Assembly (NCBI RefSeq): GCF_047730075.1
Contig: NZ_CP159831.1
Location: 1,612,001 to 1,676,000 of the forward strand
Direction of reading: 5' to 3'
Length of the DNA: 64,000 bases
Origin: Njordibacter sp905182035
GTDB taxonomy: Bacteria > Pseudomonadota > Gammaproteobacteria > Pseudomonadales > Balneatricaceae
Shown here: positions 52,393-60,882 of the stretch, in pieces
Position numbering within the stretch: position 1 is the stretch's first letter
Layout of the letters: each line of letters starts with the position of its first letter
Notes under the pieces: model-generated
Told to the model about the DNA's origin: nothing
Database searches by the model: none
The model's input: only the letters and a program-made list of their open reading frames with translations
Made by a program: the position numbers and the translations under genes

Positions 52393-53280
52393 TTACCTAT
52401 TGTTAGATCGAATACGCCATAACAAGGTGTGCAAAAAAGCCCATACAACTCCCGCCACTAGGCCACCTAAGTGAGCCATATTAGCCATGGCCCCAAACCC
52501 AAGCGCTGAAAACAAACCACTGACACCCAACAGCAACCATAACAACATGAATATGAGGATGCTTTGTGGTAGGTGATATCGTGGAGCATTATAACGATCT
52601 ATCACCCATATATAGCCCAACAAACCGTAAATAACTCCTGATAGGCCACCAAACAAACTCGCTTCTTGCCATGCTTGAGCTACATTAGCCGCAAGGCTAG
52701 TGACCAATAACAAAGCCACTAAAAGCAGCTTTGATTGATGTTCTATACGCCGGCCCAAATCCAGCCACCACAACAAATTAAAAACCATATGCAACCAACC
52801 AAAATGCAACAGCATTGGGCTAATTAAGCGCCACGGTTGTTGCCATAAGTGCTCAAACCCGTTGACAAGGTATGCTTGAGTATCCAACACAAGAGGAAAG
52901 AAGCTTAACCAGGCAACTGCTTGTAAGTCGGTACCGAGTTGAGAAAATAGCGCCACCAATACGGCAACTAAAAAAACCAAAAGCGTTATAGGGGTTAACC
53001 TAAACCAAGCCTTAGCATGAGCCAATGAGAGTAACGCAGCGCCCATAAAAGACGAGTTAACTTGGTCTGATAAAATGGAGTGGGCAGGCTCTTCTCCAGC
53101 GTTACCCTGCAACACCTGCTGCATTAGCGTCTGAGCAGCACCGTGTTGCGCAGAATCTTGTAGCCACAATTGCTGTTCACTTTCTACAAAACGGACACGA
53201 TGAGGCATCTTATGTTGCCACAGAGCTTGCGTGATCGGTGTGAGATCTACGTTAGCGGGGAACCTTTGCAGAAGAATCAT
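52393..53280 (-). CDS. glpG: GlpG-like rhomboid intramembrane serine protease
   Basis: Membrane protease of the rhomboid family. It has an N-terminal cytoplasmic domain like GlpG (1-65), then six or seven helices. Catalytic Ser214 is in GGLSGVIYG, His270 in MAHLGG, and the HxxxxHxxxN motif (His159, His164, Asn168) lies in helix 2. The dyad is complete, so activity is expected. The start overlaps the nadK stop by 4 bases. Symbol by similarity to GlpG; natural substrate unknown. Confidence 0.88.
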   Translation of the reverse strand: MILLQRFPANVDLTPITQALWQHKMPHRVRFVESEQQLWLQDSAQHGAAQTLMQQVLQGNAGEEPAHSILSDQVNSSFMGAALLSLAHAKAWFRLTPITLLVFLVAVLVALFSQLGTDLQAVAWLSFFPLVLDTQAYLVNGFEHLWQQPWRLISPMLLHFGWLHMVFNLLWWLDLGRRIEHQSKLLLVALLLVTSLAANVAQAWQEASLFGGLSGVIYGLLGYIWVIDRYNAPRYHLPQSILIFMLLWLLLGVSGLFSALGFGAMANMAHLGGLVAGVVWAFLHTLLWRIRSNNR

Positions 53281-54182
53281 TGGCCATCTTCACTAGCACG
53301 AGCATGCCACCCTAACTTACTGCGGCAACGGTCGTAAAAATGATGGCCTAAGGGATGTAACACTTTGAGTCGTGCTTCATGGCGCTGTATATGCACCCTA
53401 TCACCGGGTTCACAGGCAATGTGCACTTGCCCATCACAACTAATAATCGGTTGTGTACTGTTGTCTTCACCAATAAGAATCTCCAGTTCTGCATCTGCCG
53501 CCACCACTAAGGGCCGACTACTTAGATTGTGGGGGTTCATGGGCACCAGAGCAATTGCATCTAAGCCAGGGTGCATAATTGGCCCTCCAGCTGAAAGTGC
53601 GTAGGCGGTCGATCCTGTGGGAGTAGCTATAATCAAACCATCAGCTCGATCAATATAAACAGCAGTGCCATCAATTGATAGATCATAAGCCAGCATTCGG
53701 GCCGATTTACCAGGGTGTAATACGATGTCATTGAGACCACTACCACGGCCTATTTCCTGACCATTACGCAAGACATGGGCAGACAACATAAACCGATTGC
53801 TAGTTTCAAACCGTCCAGCTAGTACAGCCTCAAGAGAAACTTCCACCTGGTCTGGTGCTATGTCTGTTAAAAACCCCAATTTGCCACGGTTGATACCAAT
53901 TACCGCTACACCATAGGTAGCCATAATACGTGCAGCAGAGAGCATGCTGCCGTCTCCCCCTACCACGATTACTAGGTCACATCGTTGTCCCAAAAAATGA
54001 CGATCGCCAGTACCATAAGCGGCACTAGTGAGCTGATCACTATTTAGAGAATCAGCAATGCGTTCATCTACCCACACTTTGCATTGGCACCTACTAAGGC
54101 ACGTTATAACCCGGTGTAAGGTTTCGATTACTGCAGGGCTGTGAAGCCTTCCAATAAGACCAACTTGTTTGAATTGTGTCAC
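53277..54182 (-). CDS. nadK: NAD kinase, GTG start
   Basis: Phosphorylates NAD to NADP. The kinase motif GGDGSMLSAAR is near 74-84 with the catalytic Asp, NRGKLGFLTDI near 98-108, and PTGSTAYALSAGGPI near 186-200. Length 301 residues. The start is GTG 54182 with a GAGGGA-like ribosome site. It precedes glpG with a 4-base overlap. Confidence 0.97.
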   Translation of the reverse strand: MTQFKQVGLIGRLHSPAVIETLHRVITCLSRCQCKVWVDERIADSLNSDQLTSAAYGTGDRHFLGQRCDLVIVVGGDGSMLSAARIMATYGVAVIGINRGKLGFLTDIAPDQVEVSLEAVLAGRFETSNRFMLSAHVLRNGQEIGRGSGLNDIVLHPGKSARMLAYDLSIDGTAVYIDRADGLIIATPTGSTAYALSAGGPIMHPGLDAIALVPMNPHNLSSRPLVVAADAELEILIGEDNSTQPIISCDGQVHIACEPGDRVHIQRHEARLKVLHPLGHHFYDRCRSKLGWHARASEDGQ

Positions 54183-54216
54183 AAAATCCCTCTTTTAAAT
54201 TGAGGCAAGTGGCTAA

Positions 54217-54666
54217 CTAAGATAAGGTTTCTTGCACCAAACCCATGAGTTCATCCTCATGATTAAAACGCTCGGTAAGCACTTCACCTAAACGCGACAA
54301 GCGGCCACTAAAGTGCCCAACATCTTGAATAGAAAGTTTTTCGACAGCACCATATTCATCATCAAAAATGACAATTTTGTCTGTTGTATCGTGGATTTTA
54401 CCTAGTACGATACGCGCATTGTCTGCGTGTTGACCATTGTGTTCGGCTATATGCTTTAATAACTGCTCATAAACATTAAAGTGACCACGGGAACTGTAAT
54501 CCACCATCGCCTCACAAAAACTGTGTAGCTCCTGGATCACGTTATCTGTGACACTTAATTGAGGCAGAGCTACAAATTGAGTTAATAACGCCTGTCGCTC
54601 TATTAACCATGCATCAATAATGGCATCAAAAGCTTCATCTAAGCTTTGACCTTGTTCCTGCATCAT
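54217..54666 (-). CDS. Rsd/AlgQ family anti-sigma-70 protein
   Basis: Regulator of the Rsd/AlgQ family, which in E. coli binds sigma-70 in stationary phase and in Pseudomonas influences alginate and siderophore genes. The 149-residue helical protein has the family blocks AIIDAWLIERQALLTQFVAL near 13-32 and FCEAMVDYSSRGHFNVYEQLL near 50-70. The start ATG 54666 has GGAG eight bases upstream; the longer ORF to 54744 adds a segment absent from the family. It lies between nadK and the aceA terminator. Confidence 0.85.
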   Translation of the reverse strand: MMQEQGQSLDEAFDAIIDAWLIERQALLTQFVALPQLSVTDNVIQELHSFCEAMVDYSSRGHFNVYEQLLKHIAEHNGQHADNARIVLGKIHDTTDKIVIFDDEYGAVEKLSIQDVGHFSGRLSRLGEVLTERFNHEDELMGLVQETLS

Positions 54667-54786
54667 CAGATGGTCTCCGGACAATACGACAGCAAAAACA
54701 AAAGGGTACCTTGTTACTCTTCCGTGAACAAGGCTATTTTTCAAGAGGACTAGAGCACATGATCGTCAAGTGGCTCTGACCCTGTT

Positions 54787-54815
54787 AAAAAAAAAGCCGA
54801 GGTATTTACCTCGAC
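54787..54815 (-). terminator. Rho-independent terminator of aceA
   Basis: On the minus strand a 9-bp stem (GTCGAGGTA / TACCTCGGC, one G-U pair) with a two-base loop and a run of nine T, starting about 35 bases after the aceA stop. Confidence 0.92.
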
Positions 54816-54850
54816 TTTACTTTAACTACTTATAAAAGTAGTTGTATGAC

Positions 54851-56446
54851 TTAACCAAACTGGTTCATGGTGTTGTCTTTACCTGAAGCCTTAAGGGCTG
54901 CATCGCCAGAGAAGTACTCTTTGTGATCATCACCCATGTCGGAACCAGCCATGTTTTGGTGCTTAACACAGGCAATCCCTTGACGGATTTCCTTACGCTG
55001 TACACCGGCTACATAACCCAACATGCCTTGGTCACCAAAGTACTCTTTAGCCAAGTTGTCCGTAGACAAAGCTGCAGTGTGGTATGTAGGCAAGGTAATT
55101 AAGTGATGGAAGATCCCAGCTTCACGAGCCGAATCAGCTTGGAAGGTGCGAATCTTTTCATCAGCTGATATAGCCAAGGCAGAACCATCATAAGATTCGC
55201 TCATTAGTTCAGCGCGCTTGTAAGCAGAAACATCGTCTCCTGCAGCAGCCATGGAGTCAAAAATTTGCTGACGGAAGTTCAAAGTCCAGTTAAATGATGG
55301 AGAGTTGTTGTAAACCAACTTAGCATTCGGAATCACTTCACGAATACGGTTTACCATGCCACCAATTTGCGACACATGAGGCTTTTCTGTTTCTATCCAC
55401 AAAAGGTCCGCTCCATTTTGCAAAGACGTAATGCTGTCTAACACACAACGGTCTTCACCAGTGCCCTGGCGGAACTGGAACAAGTTAGAAGGTAGGCGCT
55501 TAGGACGCACTAGTGTGCCGTCTCGGTTAAGCACAACGTCGCCGTTATTTAAGTCTGCAGCTGTAACTTCATCGCAATCTAGGAACGAGTTATATTGATC
55601 ACCCAAATCACCCGGTGTGTTGGTGACAGCAATTTGCTTGGTCAAGCCTGCACCTAGTGAGTCTGTCCGAGCAACGATTACACCATCGTCTACCCCTAAC
55701 TCAAGGAAGGCATAACGTACGGCACGAATCTTACCTAAGAAGTCTTCGTGTGGCACGGTTACTTTACCGTCTTGGTGGCCACATTGTTTTTCATCAGACA
55801 CTTGATTTTCTAACTGAATACAGCATGCACCTGCTTCGATCATACGCTTAGCTAGCAGATAAGTTGCTTCTGCGTTACCAAAACCTGCGTCAATATCAGC
55901 GATGATAGGGACCACGTGAGTCACAAAACCATCAATTTTGTCTTGGATTTTTTTTTCTTCAGCAGTATCGTTATTGTCACGAGCCGTGTCCAAAGCACGG
56001 AACAGACCGCCCAATTCGCGGGCATCAGCTTGACGTAAGAAGGTGTATAGCTCTTCAATCAAAGCGGATACAGATGTTTTTTCATGCATAGACTGGTCTG
56101 GCAATGGACCAAAATCTGAACGTAATGCCGCAACCATCCAACCAGAAAGGTACAAATAACGACGATCCGTATTATCAAAATGTTTCTTAATAGAAATCAT
56201 CTTCTGCTGACCGATAAAACCATGCCAACAGCCTAAGGATTGAGTGTACTTGGAACTGTCTTGGTCATAGGCATCCATGTCTGCACGCATAATGCCAGCT
56301 GTATAACGGGCGATATCTAGACCAGATTGAAAGCGGTTTTGAGCTTTCATACGAGCTGCAGATTCTGGGTTGATGGCATCCCAAGCGCTGCCCTGGGCAG
56401 CCTTAAGGTTAGCAACGGCGTGAATATCGTCTTGGTATTGAGACAT
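54851..56446 (-). CDS. aceA: Isocitrate lyase
   Basis: First enzyme of the glyoxylate shunt, splitting isocitrate to succinate and glyoxylate. The catalytic Cys222 is in EKQCGHQDGK; metal and substrate residues lie in ADIDAGFGNAEATYLL (183-198) and TDSLGAGL. At 531 residues it belongs to the long isocitrate lyase group found in Pseudomonas, not the 434-residue E. coli type. AAGGA lies six bases before the ATG. It is divergent from a LysR-type regulator gene and close to glcB. Confidence 0.97.
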   Translation of the reverse strand: MSQYQDDIHAVANLKAAQGSAWDAINPESAARMKAQNRFQSGLDIARYTAGIMRADMDAYDQDSSKYTQSLGCWHGFIGQQKMISIKKHFDNTDRRYLYLSGWMVAALRSDFGPLPDQSMHEKTSVSALIEELYTFLRQADARELGGLFRALDTARDNNDTAEEKKIQDKIDGFVTHVVPIIADIDAGFGNAEATYLLAKRMIEAGACCIQLENQVSDEKQCGHQDGKVTVPHEDFLGKIRAVRYAFLELGVDDGVIVARTDSLGAGLTKQIAVTNTPGDLGDQYNSFLDCDEVTAADLNNGDVVLNRDGTLVRPKRLPSNLFQFRQGTGEDRCVLDSITSLQNGADLLWIETEKPHVSQIGGMVNRIREVIPNAKLVYNNSPSFNWTLNFRQQIFDSMAAAGDDVSAYKRAELMSESYDGSALAISADEKIRTFQADSAREAGIFHHLITLPTYHTAALSTDNLAKEYFGDQGMLGYVAGVQRKEIRQGIACVKHQNMAGSDMGDDHKEYFSGDAALKASGKDNTMNQFG

Positions 56447-56756
56447 GACATTTCCTTGGTTTGTGTGACTATTATTAGACTATAGAATGAGTCAATACAT
56501 TGGGGCTGTATCCTCTCAGTAATGGGGCCAGTTTAGAGCGGTCTTAAGGGTTATAACAGCCATCAATAGTTATGCCTACTATTCACAAAACAAATAGCAA
56601 AATAAAACACATTCGCTATAAAAGTAAAAGCCTCGACAGCCTGTGTTTCCCATGGCATAATTTACACAAGCTATTGCATAAGACTTTAGTATTGTGCAAA
56701 TGAATAACGCCCTGAGCATCCACCTATTGGTGGACTTGACCTTTCTGGAGTTGAAC
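56447..56756. promoter_or_regulatory. Divergent aceA / LysR regulator control region
   Basis: A 310-base gap between two divergent genes, the classic setting for a LysR-type regulator acting on its neighbour. It holds TTGCA / TGCAA arms (56674-56678 and 56695-56699) near the regulator start and a TTGACT box facing aceA near 56490. No full T-N11-A dyad was clearly seen. Confidence 0.5.
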
Positions 56757-57701
56757 ATGAGCATTGATCGCGTTGACCTTAACTTATTGGTTTATTTAGA
56801 CGCCCTTTTAAAAGAGCGCAACGTCACAAAAGCTGCCAATCAACTCGGCCTAAGTCAACCGGCCATGAGTAATGGTTTAAGACGCTTGCGAGAAGTGTTT
56901 GAAGACCCTTTACTCATTCGCACCAGTGACGGCATGACGCCAACGGAACGAGCCCTTGGTCTCCAAGCGACTATCCGCGAAGTATTGGCCACCATCGACA
57001 AGGCTGTGCAGCCTCAAGCGGCATTTGATGCACTTACTTCTACCCGCGTATTTCGTATTATGGCCAGCGATTATTCGGAACCAACTCTCATTCCTCCTTT
57101 GGTAGAACGTTTACGTAAAGAAGCGCCAGGCGTCAGCCTAGACATTATGACGCCGTCTGATGTGGATTTTTACGATGTAGAGCAAGGCAAGGTAGATTTA
57201 GTCATTAACCGCTTCGATTCTATGCCACAATCTTTTCACCAAAAAATCCTCTGGCGAGACCAGTTTATCTGCCTGATGAATCGTAACAACCCAATGGCCC
57301 AAAATTTCACCTTAGATAGCTACTTAAAGGCCCACCATATATGGGTAAACAAGACCGGCATGGGTGCTGGAGTCGGTATGAACCCTAAAGATGTGCAGCG
57401 CCGAGGCTGGGTAGATAACGCTTTATCTGAGCTTGGCAAGACACGTAACATTCGCGTCTTTACTCGCCATTACCAAGCAGCGGTGCAATTGGCCAACCAA
57501 AAAGACCTTATTGTGACACTACCACGCAAAGCCACCTTACAAACCATGCATAACGATGACGTAGTCATGTTAGACCCGCCCTTCCCCATACCTGAAATGA
57601 CCTTAACCATGGCCTGGAGCCCTTTGTTGCAGCATAACCCTGCTCACCGCTGGATTCGTGGACTCATCACCGAAGTAGCACGAAAAATCGACGAGGCTTA
57701 A
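56757..57701 (+). CDS. LysR-type transcriptional regulator, probable glyoxylate-shunt regulator
   Basis: LysR family regulator of 314 residues. The winged helix is at 1-65 (LLKERNVTKAANQLGLSQPAMSN helix-turn-helix near 18-40, in the NodD/LeuO-like spacing), followed by the periplasmic-binding-like effector domain (90-300). I choose ATG 56757 with TGGAG six bases upstream; the frame extends to 56694 without a ribosome site. Standing between aceA (divergent) and glcB (same strand), it is the likely regulator of one or both; this and its co-inducer are inferred. Confidence 0.87.
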   Translation: MSIDRVDLNLLVYLDALLKERNVTKAANQLGLSQPAMSNGLRRLREVFEDPLLIRTSDGMTPTERALGLQATIREVLATIDKAVQPQAAFDALTSTRVFRIMASDYSEPTLIPPLVERLRKEAPGVSLDIMTPSDVDFYDVEQGKVDLVINRFDSMPQSFHQKILWRDQFICLMNRNNPMAQNFTLDSYLKAHHIWVNKTGMGAGVGMNPKDVQRRGWVDNALSELGKTRNIRVFTRHYQAAVQLANQKDLIVTLPRKATLQTMHNDDVVMLDPPFPIPEMTLTMAWSPLLQHNPAHRWIRGLITEVARKIDEA

Positions 57702-57967
57702 ACTCTCGTGCCACTGCAAAAACCTGTGGCCCACAGCAATCCATAAACTGCACGCTTGGGTTGCTTCACTGCCCTTGCAATGTCATGAGCAGGGTTAAAA
57801 TAAATACCAGTGTCCTCGCAACGAAGACACCAACTATTTCCATTCCAAATAACCAACATATTCCCATACGACTAAAGACTTATCAGTCATTCCTATTGTT
57901 TCCTATATAATGATTTTGTACACTATAGGAAATATTTGGCATTATTATGCATCATAGGAGCTTTGGT
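57702..57967 (+). promoter_or_regulatory. glcB upstream control region with inverted repeat
   Basis: Holds a stem-loop at 57810-57830 (GTGTC / GACAC arms with TCG/CGA inside), and a perfect inverted repeat TTTCCTATA / TATAGGAAA at 57899-57907 and 57924-57932. The first arm overlaps a TATAAT box (57906-57911), so a protein bound there could block or position polymerase. AGGAG (57956-57960) lies before the glcB start. Confidence 0.6.
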
Positions 57968-60148
57968 ATGAACGCGCACATAGACGCCAGAATTGGTAAC
58001 GCTAATCTGTCTATTGATACACAGCTATATACTTTGGTTGAGCGAGAAATTCTGCCAGGTTTAAACCTCAGCAGCGATCAAGTCTGGCAAGCCATGGCTA
58101 CCTTGCTTGATGAGTTTCAAAGCCGCAACCAAGATTTGCTAAACACGCGCGAAGAGTTACAAACCACGCTAGACCAATGGCACCGCAACAATCCCTCGGC
58201 AGACCCTTCCAAATATAAGAGCATGCTGCAGGATATCGGTTACCTGTTACCTGCTCCTGAAAAAGTCCAAGTGACTACCAGTAATGTGGATATCGAAATC
58301 AGCACTGTGGCTGGCCCTCAGTTAGTGGTGCCTATCAACAATGCTCGTTACGCCCTCAACGCAGCCAATGCACGCTGGGGCAGCCTGTACGATGCCCTTT
58401 ACGGCACAGATGCGTTAACAAGTGAAAAGGTCTTAAAAGGGTACGATGCCAAACGTGGAGAAAAGGTTATTTCTTTTGCGAAACAACTACTTGACACACA
58501 CCTACCCCTAGTTAAAGCTGGCCATAGCCAAGTGATAAACTATGCAATTAACGATGGACAATTGGTGTGTAGCTTAGAAAATGGCCACTTCGCCCTACTG
58601 GCAGATTCAGCTCAATTTATTGGCTACCAAGGCGATGCTGCTGCGCCTAAAACCATCTTGCTAAAGCATAACAACCTTCACCTTGAGCTTCACGTAGACC
58701 GCCAACATATTATTGGCTCTAGCGACCTAGCTGGCATTAAAGACATTGTAATGGAAGCGGCCGTGTCTACTATTATGGACTGTGAAGACTCAGTTACGGC
58801 AGTAGATGCAGAAGACAAAGTAATTGTGTATCGCAATTGGTTAGGCCTTATGAAAGGTGACTTGTCTATTGAACTACAAAAAAATGGCAACACCATCACC
58901 CGCAAGTTAAACGGTGATCGACATTACCTGGACCCAAAAGGCAACGACTTCAGTTTGCATGGCCGCAGTTTATTGTTCATACGTAATGTTGGCCACTTAA
59001 TGACCAATAATGCCATTTTGAATAGCCAAGGTGCAGAAACACCGGAAGGTATAATGGATGGCTTTATCACTAGCCTCTGCGCCTTGCACGACATACGTGG
59101 CGCATCGGTTAAAGGCAACAGCCGCACTGGCAGTATTTATATCGTAAAACCCAAGATGCACGGTCCAGAAGAAGTGACCTTCACTTGCGACTTATTTAGC
59201 CGCATAGAAGAGTTACTAGATCTCCCGAAGAACACCCTAAAAGTGGGCATTATGGATGAAGAGCGCCGTACCAGCATCAACTTAAAAGCTTGTATTGCTG
59301 CTGCTAGTGAACGTGTAGCGTTTATTAATACCGGCTTCTTAGACCGTACTGGTGATGAAATCCATACCTCTATGCAGGCTGGCATCATGTTGCCTAAAGG
59401 CATTATGAAACAACAGGCATGGATCGCTGCATACGAAGACAACAATGTTGAAACTGGCTTAGCCTGTGGCCTGCAAGGTCGCGCTCAAATAGGTAAAGGC
59501 ATGTGGGCCAAGCCAGATTGTATGGCAGAAATGATGGCCACCAAGTTAGAACACCCCATGTCTGGCGCCACTACTGCATGGGTACCATCGCCTAATGCAG
59601 CGGTATTGCACGCCTTACATTATCATCAGGTTTTGGTGCAGGATCGTCAAAACGAACTCACCGATATAGCCTATACGGTAAAGGTGGAACAAGATGATTT
59701 ACTCGCCATTCCTTTATTAGGTGAACACAGCTTAAGTGCAGACGACATTACCCGTGAACTAGATAACAACTGTCAAGGTTTATTGGGTTACGTGATTCGT
59801 TGGGTAGAGAGCGGTATTGGTTGCTCTAAAGTAGCCGATATTAACCAGGTAGGTTTGATGGAAGACCGGGCTACCTTGCGAATTTCTTCACAGTCATTAG
59901 CTAACTGGTTAGAGCATGGTTTTGTAACTAAAAAAATGGTCATGGACAGCTTAAAGCGCATGGCTGCTTTAGTTGACGAGCAAAATGCAGGCGACCCAAC
60001 CTATCGCAACATGGCGCCAGATTTTGACTCTAGCGTCGGCTTCCAGGCCGCCTGTGAGTTAGTGTTTGAAGGCACAGTTCAGCCCAGTGGTTACACCGAA
60101 CCTGTGCTGCACAGACGTCGCCAAGAAGCTAAGCGGGTTTACGGTTAA
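57968..60148 (+). CDS. glcB: Malate synthase G
   Basis: Second enzyme of the glyoxylate shunt, joining glyoxylate and acetyl-CoA to malate. The 726-residue length fits isoform G (E. coli GlcB 723). Typical blocks are MDCEDSVTAVDAEDK near 273-287, GIMDEERRTSINL near 424-436 and FINTGFLDRTGDEIHT near 452-467. The start ATG 57968 has AGGAG seven bases upstream; ATG 57947 adds seven residues without a ribosome site. It converges with and overlaps the glutathione S-transferase gene by 4 bases. Confidence 0.97.
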   Translation: MNAHIDARIGNANLSIDTQLYTLVEREILPGLNLSSDQVWQAMATLLDEFQSRNQDLLNTREELQTTLDQWHRNNPSADPSKYKSMLQDIGYLLPAPEKVQVTTSNVDIEISTVAGPQLVVPINNARYALNAANARWGSLYDALYGTDALTSEKVLKGYDAKRGEKVISFAKQLLDTHLPLVKAGHSQVINYAINDGQLVCSLENGHFALLADSAQFIGYQGDAAAPKTILLKHNNLHLELHVDRQHIIGSSDLAGIKDIVMEAAVSTIMDCEDSVTAVDAEDKVIVYRNWLGLMKGDLSIELQKNGNTITRKLNGDRHYLDPKGNDFSLHGRSLLFIRNVGHLMTNNAILNSQGAETPEGIMDGFITSLCALHDIRGASVKGNSRTGSIYIVKPKMHGPEEVTFTCDLFSRIEELLDLPKNTLKVGIMDEERRTSINLKACIAAASERVAFINTGFLDRTGDEIHTSMQAGIMLPKGIMKQQAWIAAYEDNNVETGLACGLQGRAQIGKGMWAKPDCMAEMMATKLEHPMSGATTAWVPSPNAAVLHALHYHQVLVQDRQNELTDIAYTVKVEQDDLLAIPLLGEHSLSADDITRELDNNCQGLLGYVIRWVESGIGCSKVADINQVGLMEDRATLRISSQSLANWLEHGFVTKKMVMDSLKRMAALVDEQNAGDPTYRNMAPDFDSSVGFQAACELVFEGTVQPSGYTEPVLHRRRQEAKRVYG

Positions 60149-60801
60149 TCATAGCCCACTTCATCTTCTTGCAAAATGGTGGTTTCTGCTAAACCTGCGG
60201 CAATCCAAGCCATTACCGCGGGGGTACCTAGTATGGTGTCCATATAACTCTGAGTAGCAGCATTGACAGCCACCTTGTAGCCACGTAAACGCACAACAAC
60301 AGGGGCAAAAAAGGCATCGGCAATGGAAAATTCACCCAATAAGTAGCCTTGATTTTGGCCCGCCTTGGCCGCTGTAGACATACACTCAGCCCATAAGGCC
60401 TCAACTTTATCGATATCACTTCTACACGCCAGTGTAATCACTAATAACCGTTGGTTGGCACGGCAATTCATCGACATTTCACCACGCAAAGCAAAAAACC
60501 CACTGTGCATATACGACACTGCGTTACGGGCCATAATTTTAAGCGCAGGATCACTGGGCCACATAGTTGGGTAGCTGTCTGCTAAGGTTTCTAGAATGGA
60601 TAAACTATCTGTGGCAGTGCCGTTTTCAGTAATTAGTACCGGCACTGTTCCAGCGCTAGAGTGTTGGCTAATTTCCTCCACAAAGGCGGCAGTATCCAGT
60701 TCAAGCTTGGTTTCTTTAAAGGGGATACCAAAATATGTCATGGCCACCCAGGGCCGCATGGACCAAGAAGAATAGTTTTGATTACCAATAATGAGGTGCA
60801 T
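60145..60801 (-). CDS. Glutathione S-transferase family protein
   Basis: Cytosolic glutathione S-transferase of 218 residues. N-terminal thioredoxin-like domain 1-80 with the start IIGNQNYSSWSMRPW (Ser residues likely contact glutathione), the cis-Pro in GTVPVLI near 52-58 and DSLSILETLAD near 64-74; C-terminal helical domain with GEFSIADAFFAPVVVRL near 153-169. I choose ATG 60801 with AAGGA seven bases upstream; the ORF extends to 60834. Its ribosome site is inside a strong hairpin. Substrate unknown. Confidence 0.88.
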   Translation of the reverse strand: MHLIIGNQNYSSWSMRPWVAMTYFGIPFKETKLELDTAAFVEEISQHSSAGTVPVLITENGTATDSLSILETLADSYPTMWPSDPALKIMARNAVSYMHSGFFALRGEMSMNCRANQRLLVITLACRSDIDKVEALWAECMSTAAKAGQNQGYLLGEFSIADAFFAPVVVRLRGYKVAVNAATQSYMDTILGTPAVMAWIAAGLAETTILQEDEVGYD

Positions 60802-60803
60802 AT

Positions 60804-60830
60804 GTACTTCCTTAATAATTAAAGAAGTAC
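60804..60830 (-). promoter_or_regulatory. Hairpin covering the ribosome site of the glutathione S-transferase gene
   Basis: 27-base palindrome, arms of 13 bases with one mismatch and a one-base centre; arms begin and end GTACTTC / GAAGTAC. On the transcript the right arm holds the AAGGA Shine-Dalgarno, three bases from the ATG. It may act as an RNA switch limiting translation or as a DNA operator. Confidence 0.6.
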
Positions 60831-60882
60831 TCACTATAGACCAGCAAACGGAACTTTGCCCCCCTTTTGCCGAGCTTACAGC

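Noticed and set aside
57724..57736. CTGTGGCCCACAG palindrome after the LysR gene as a terminator
   Set aside because: The loop is a single base and no T-run follows, so it cannot be supported as a terminator.
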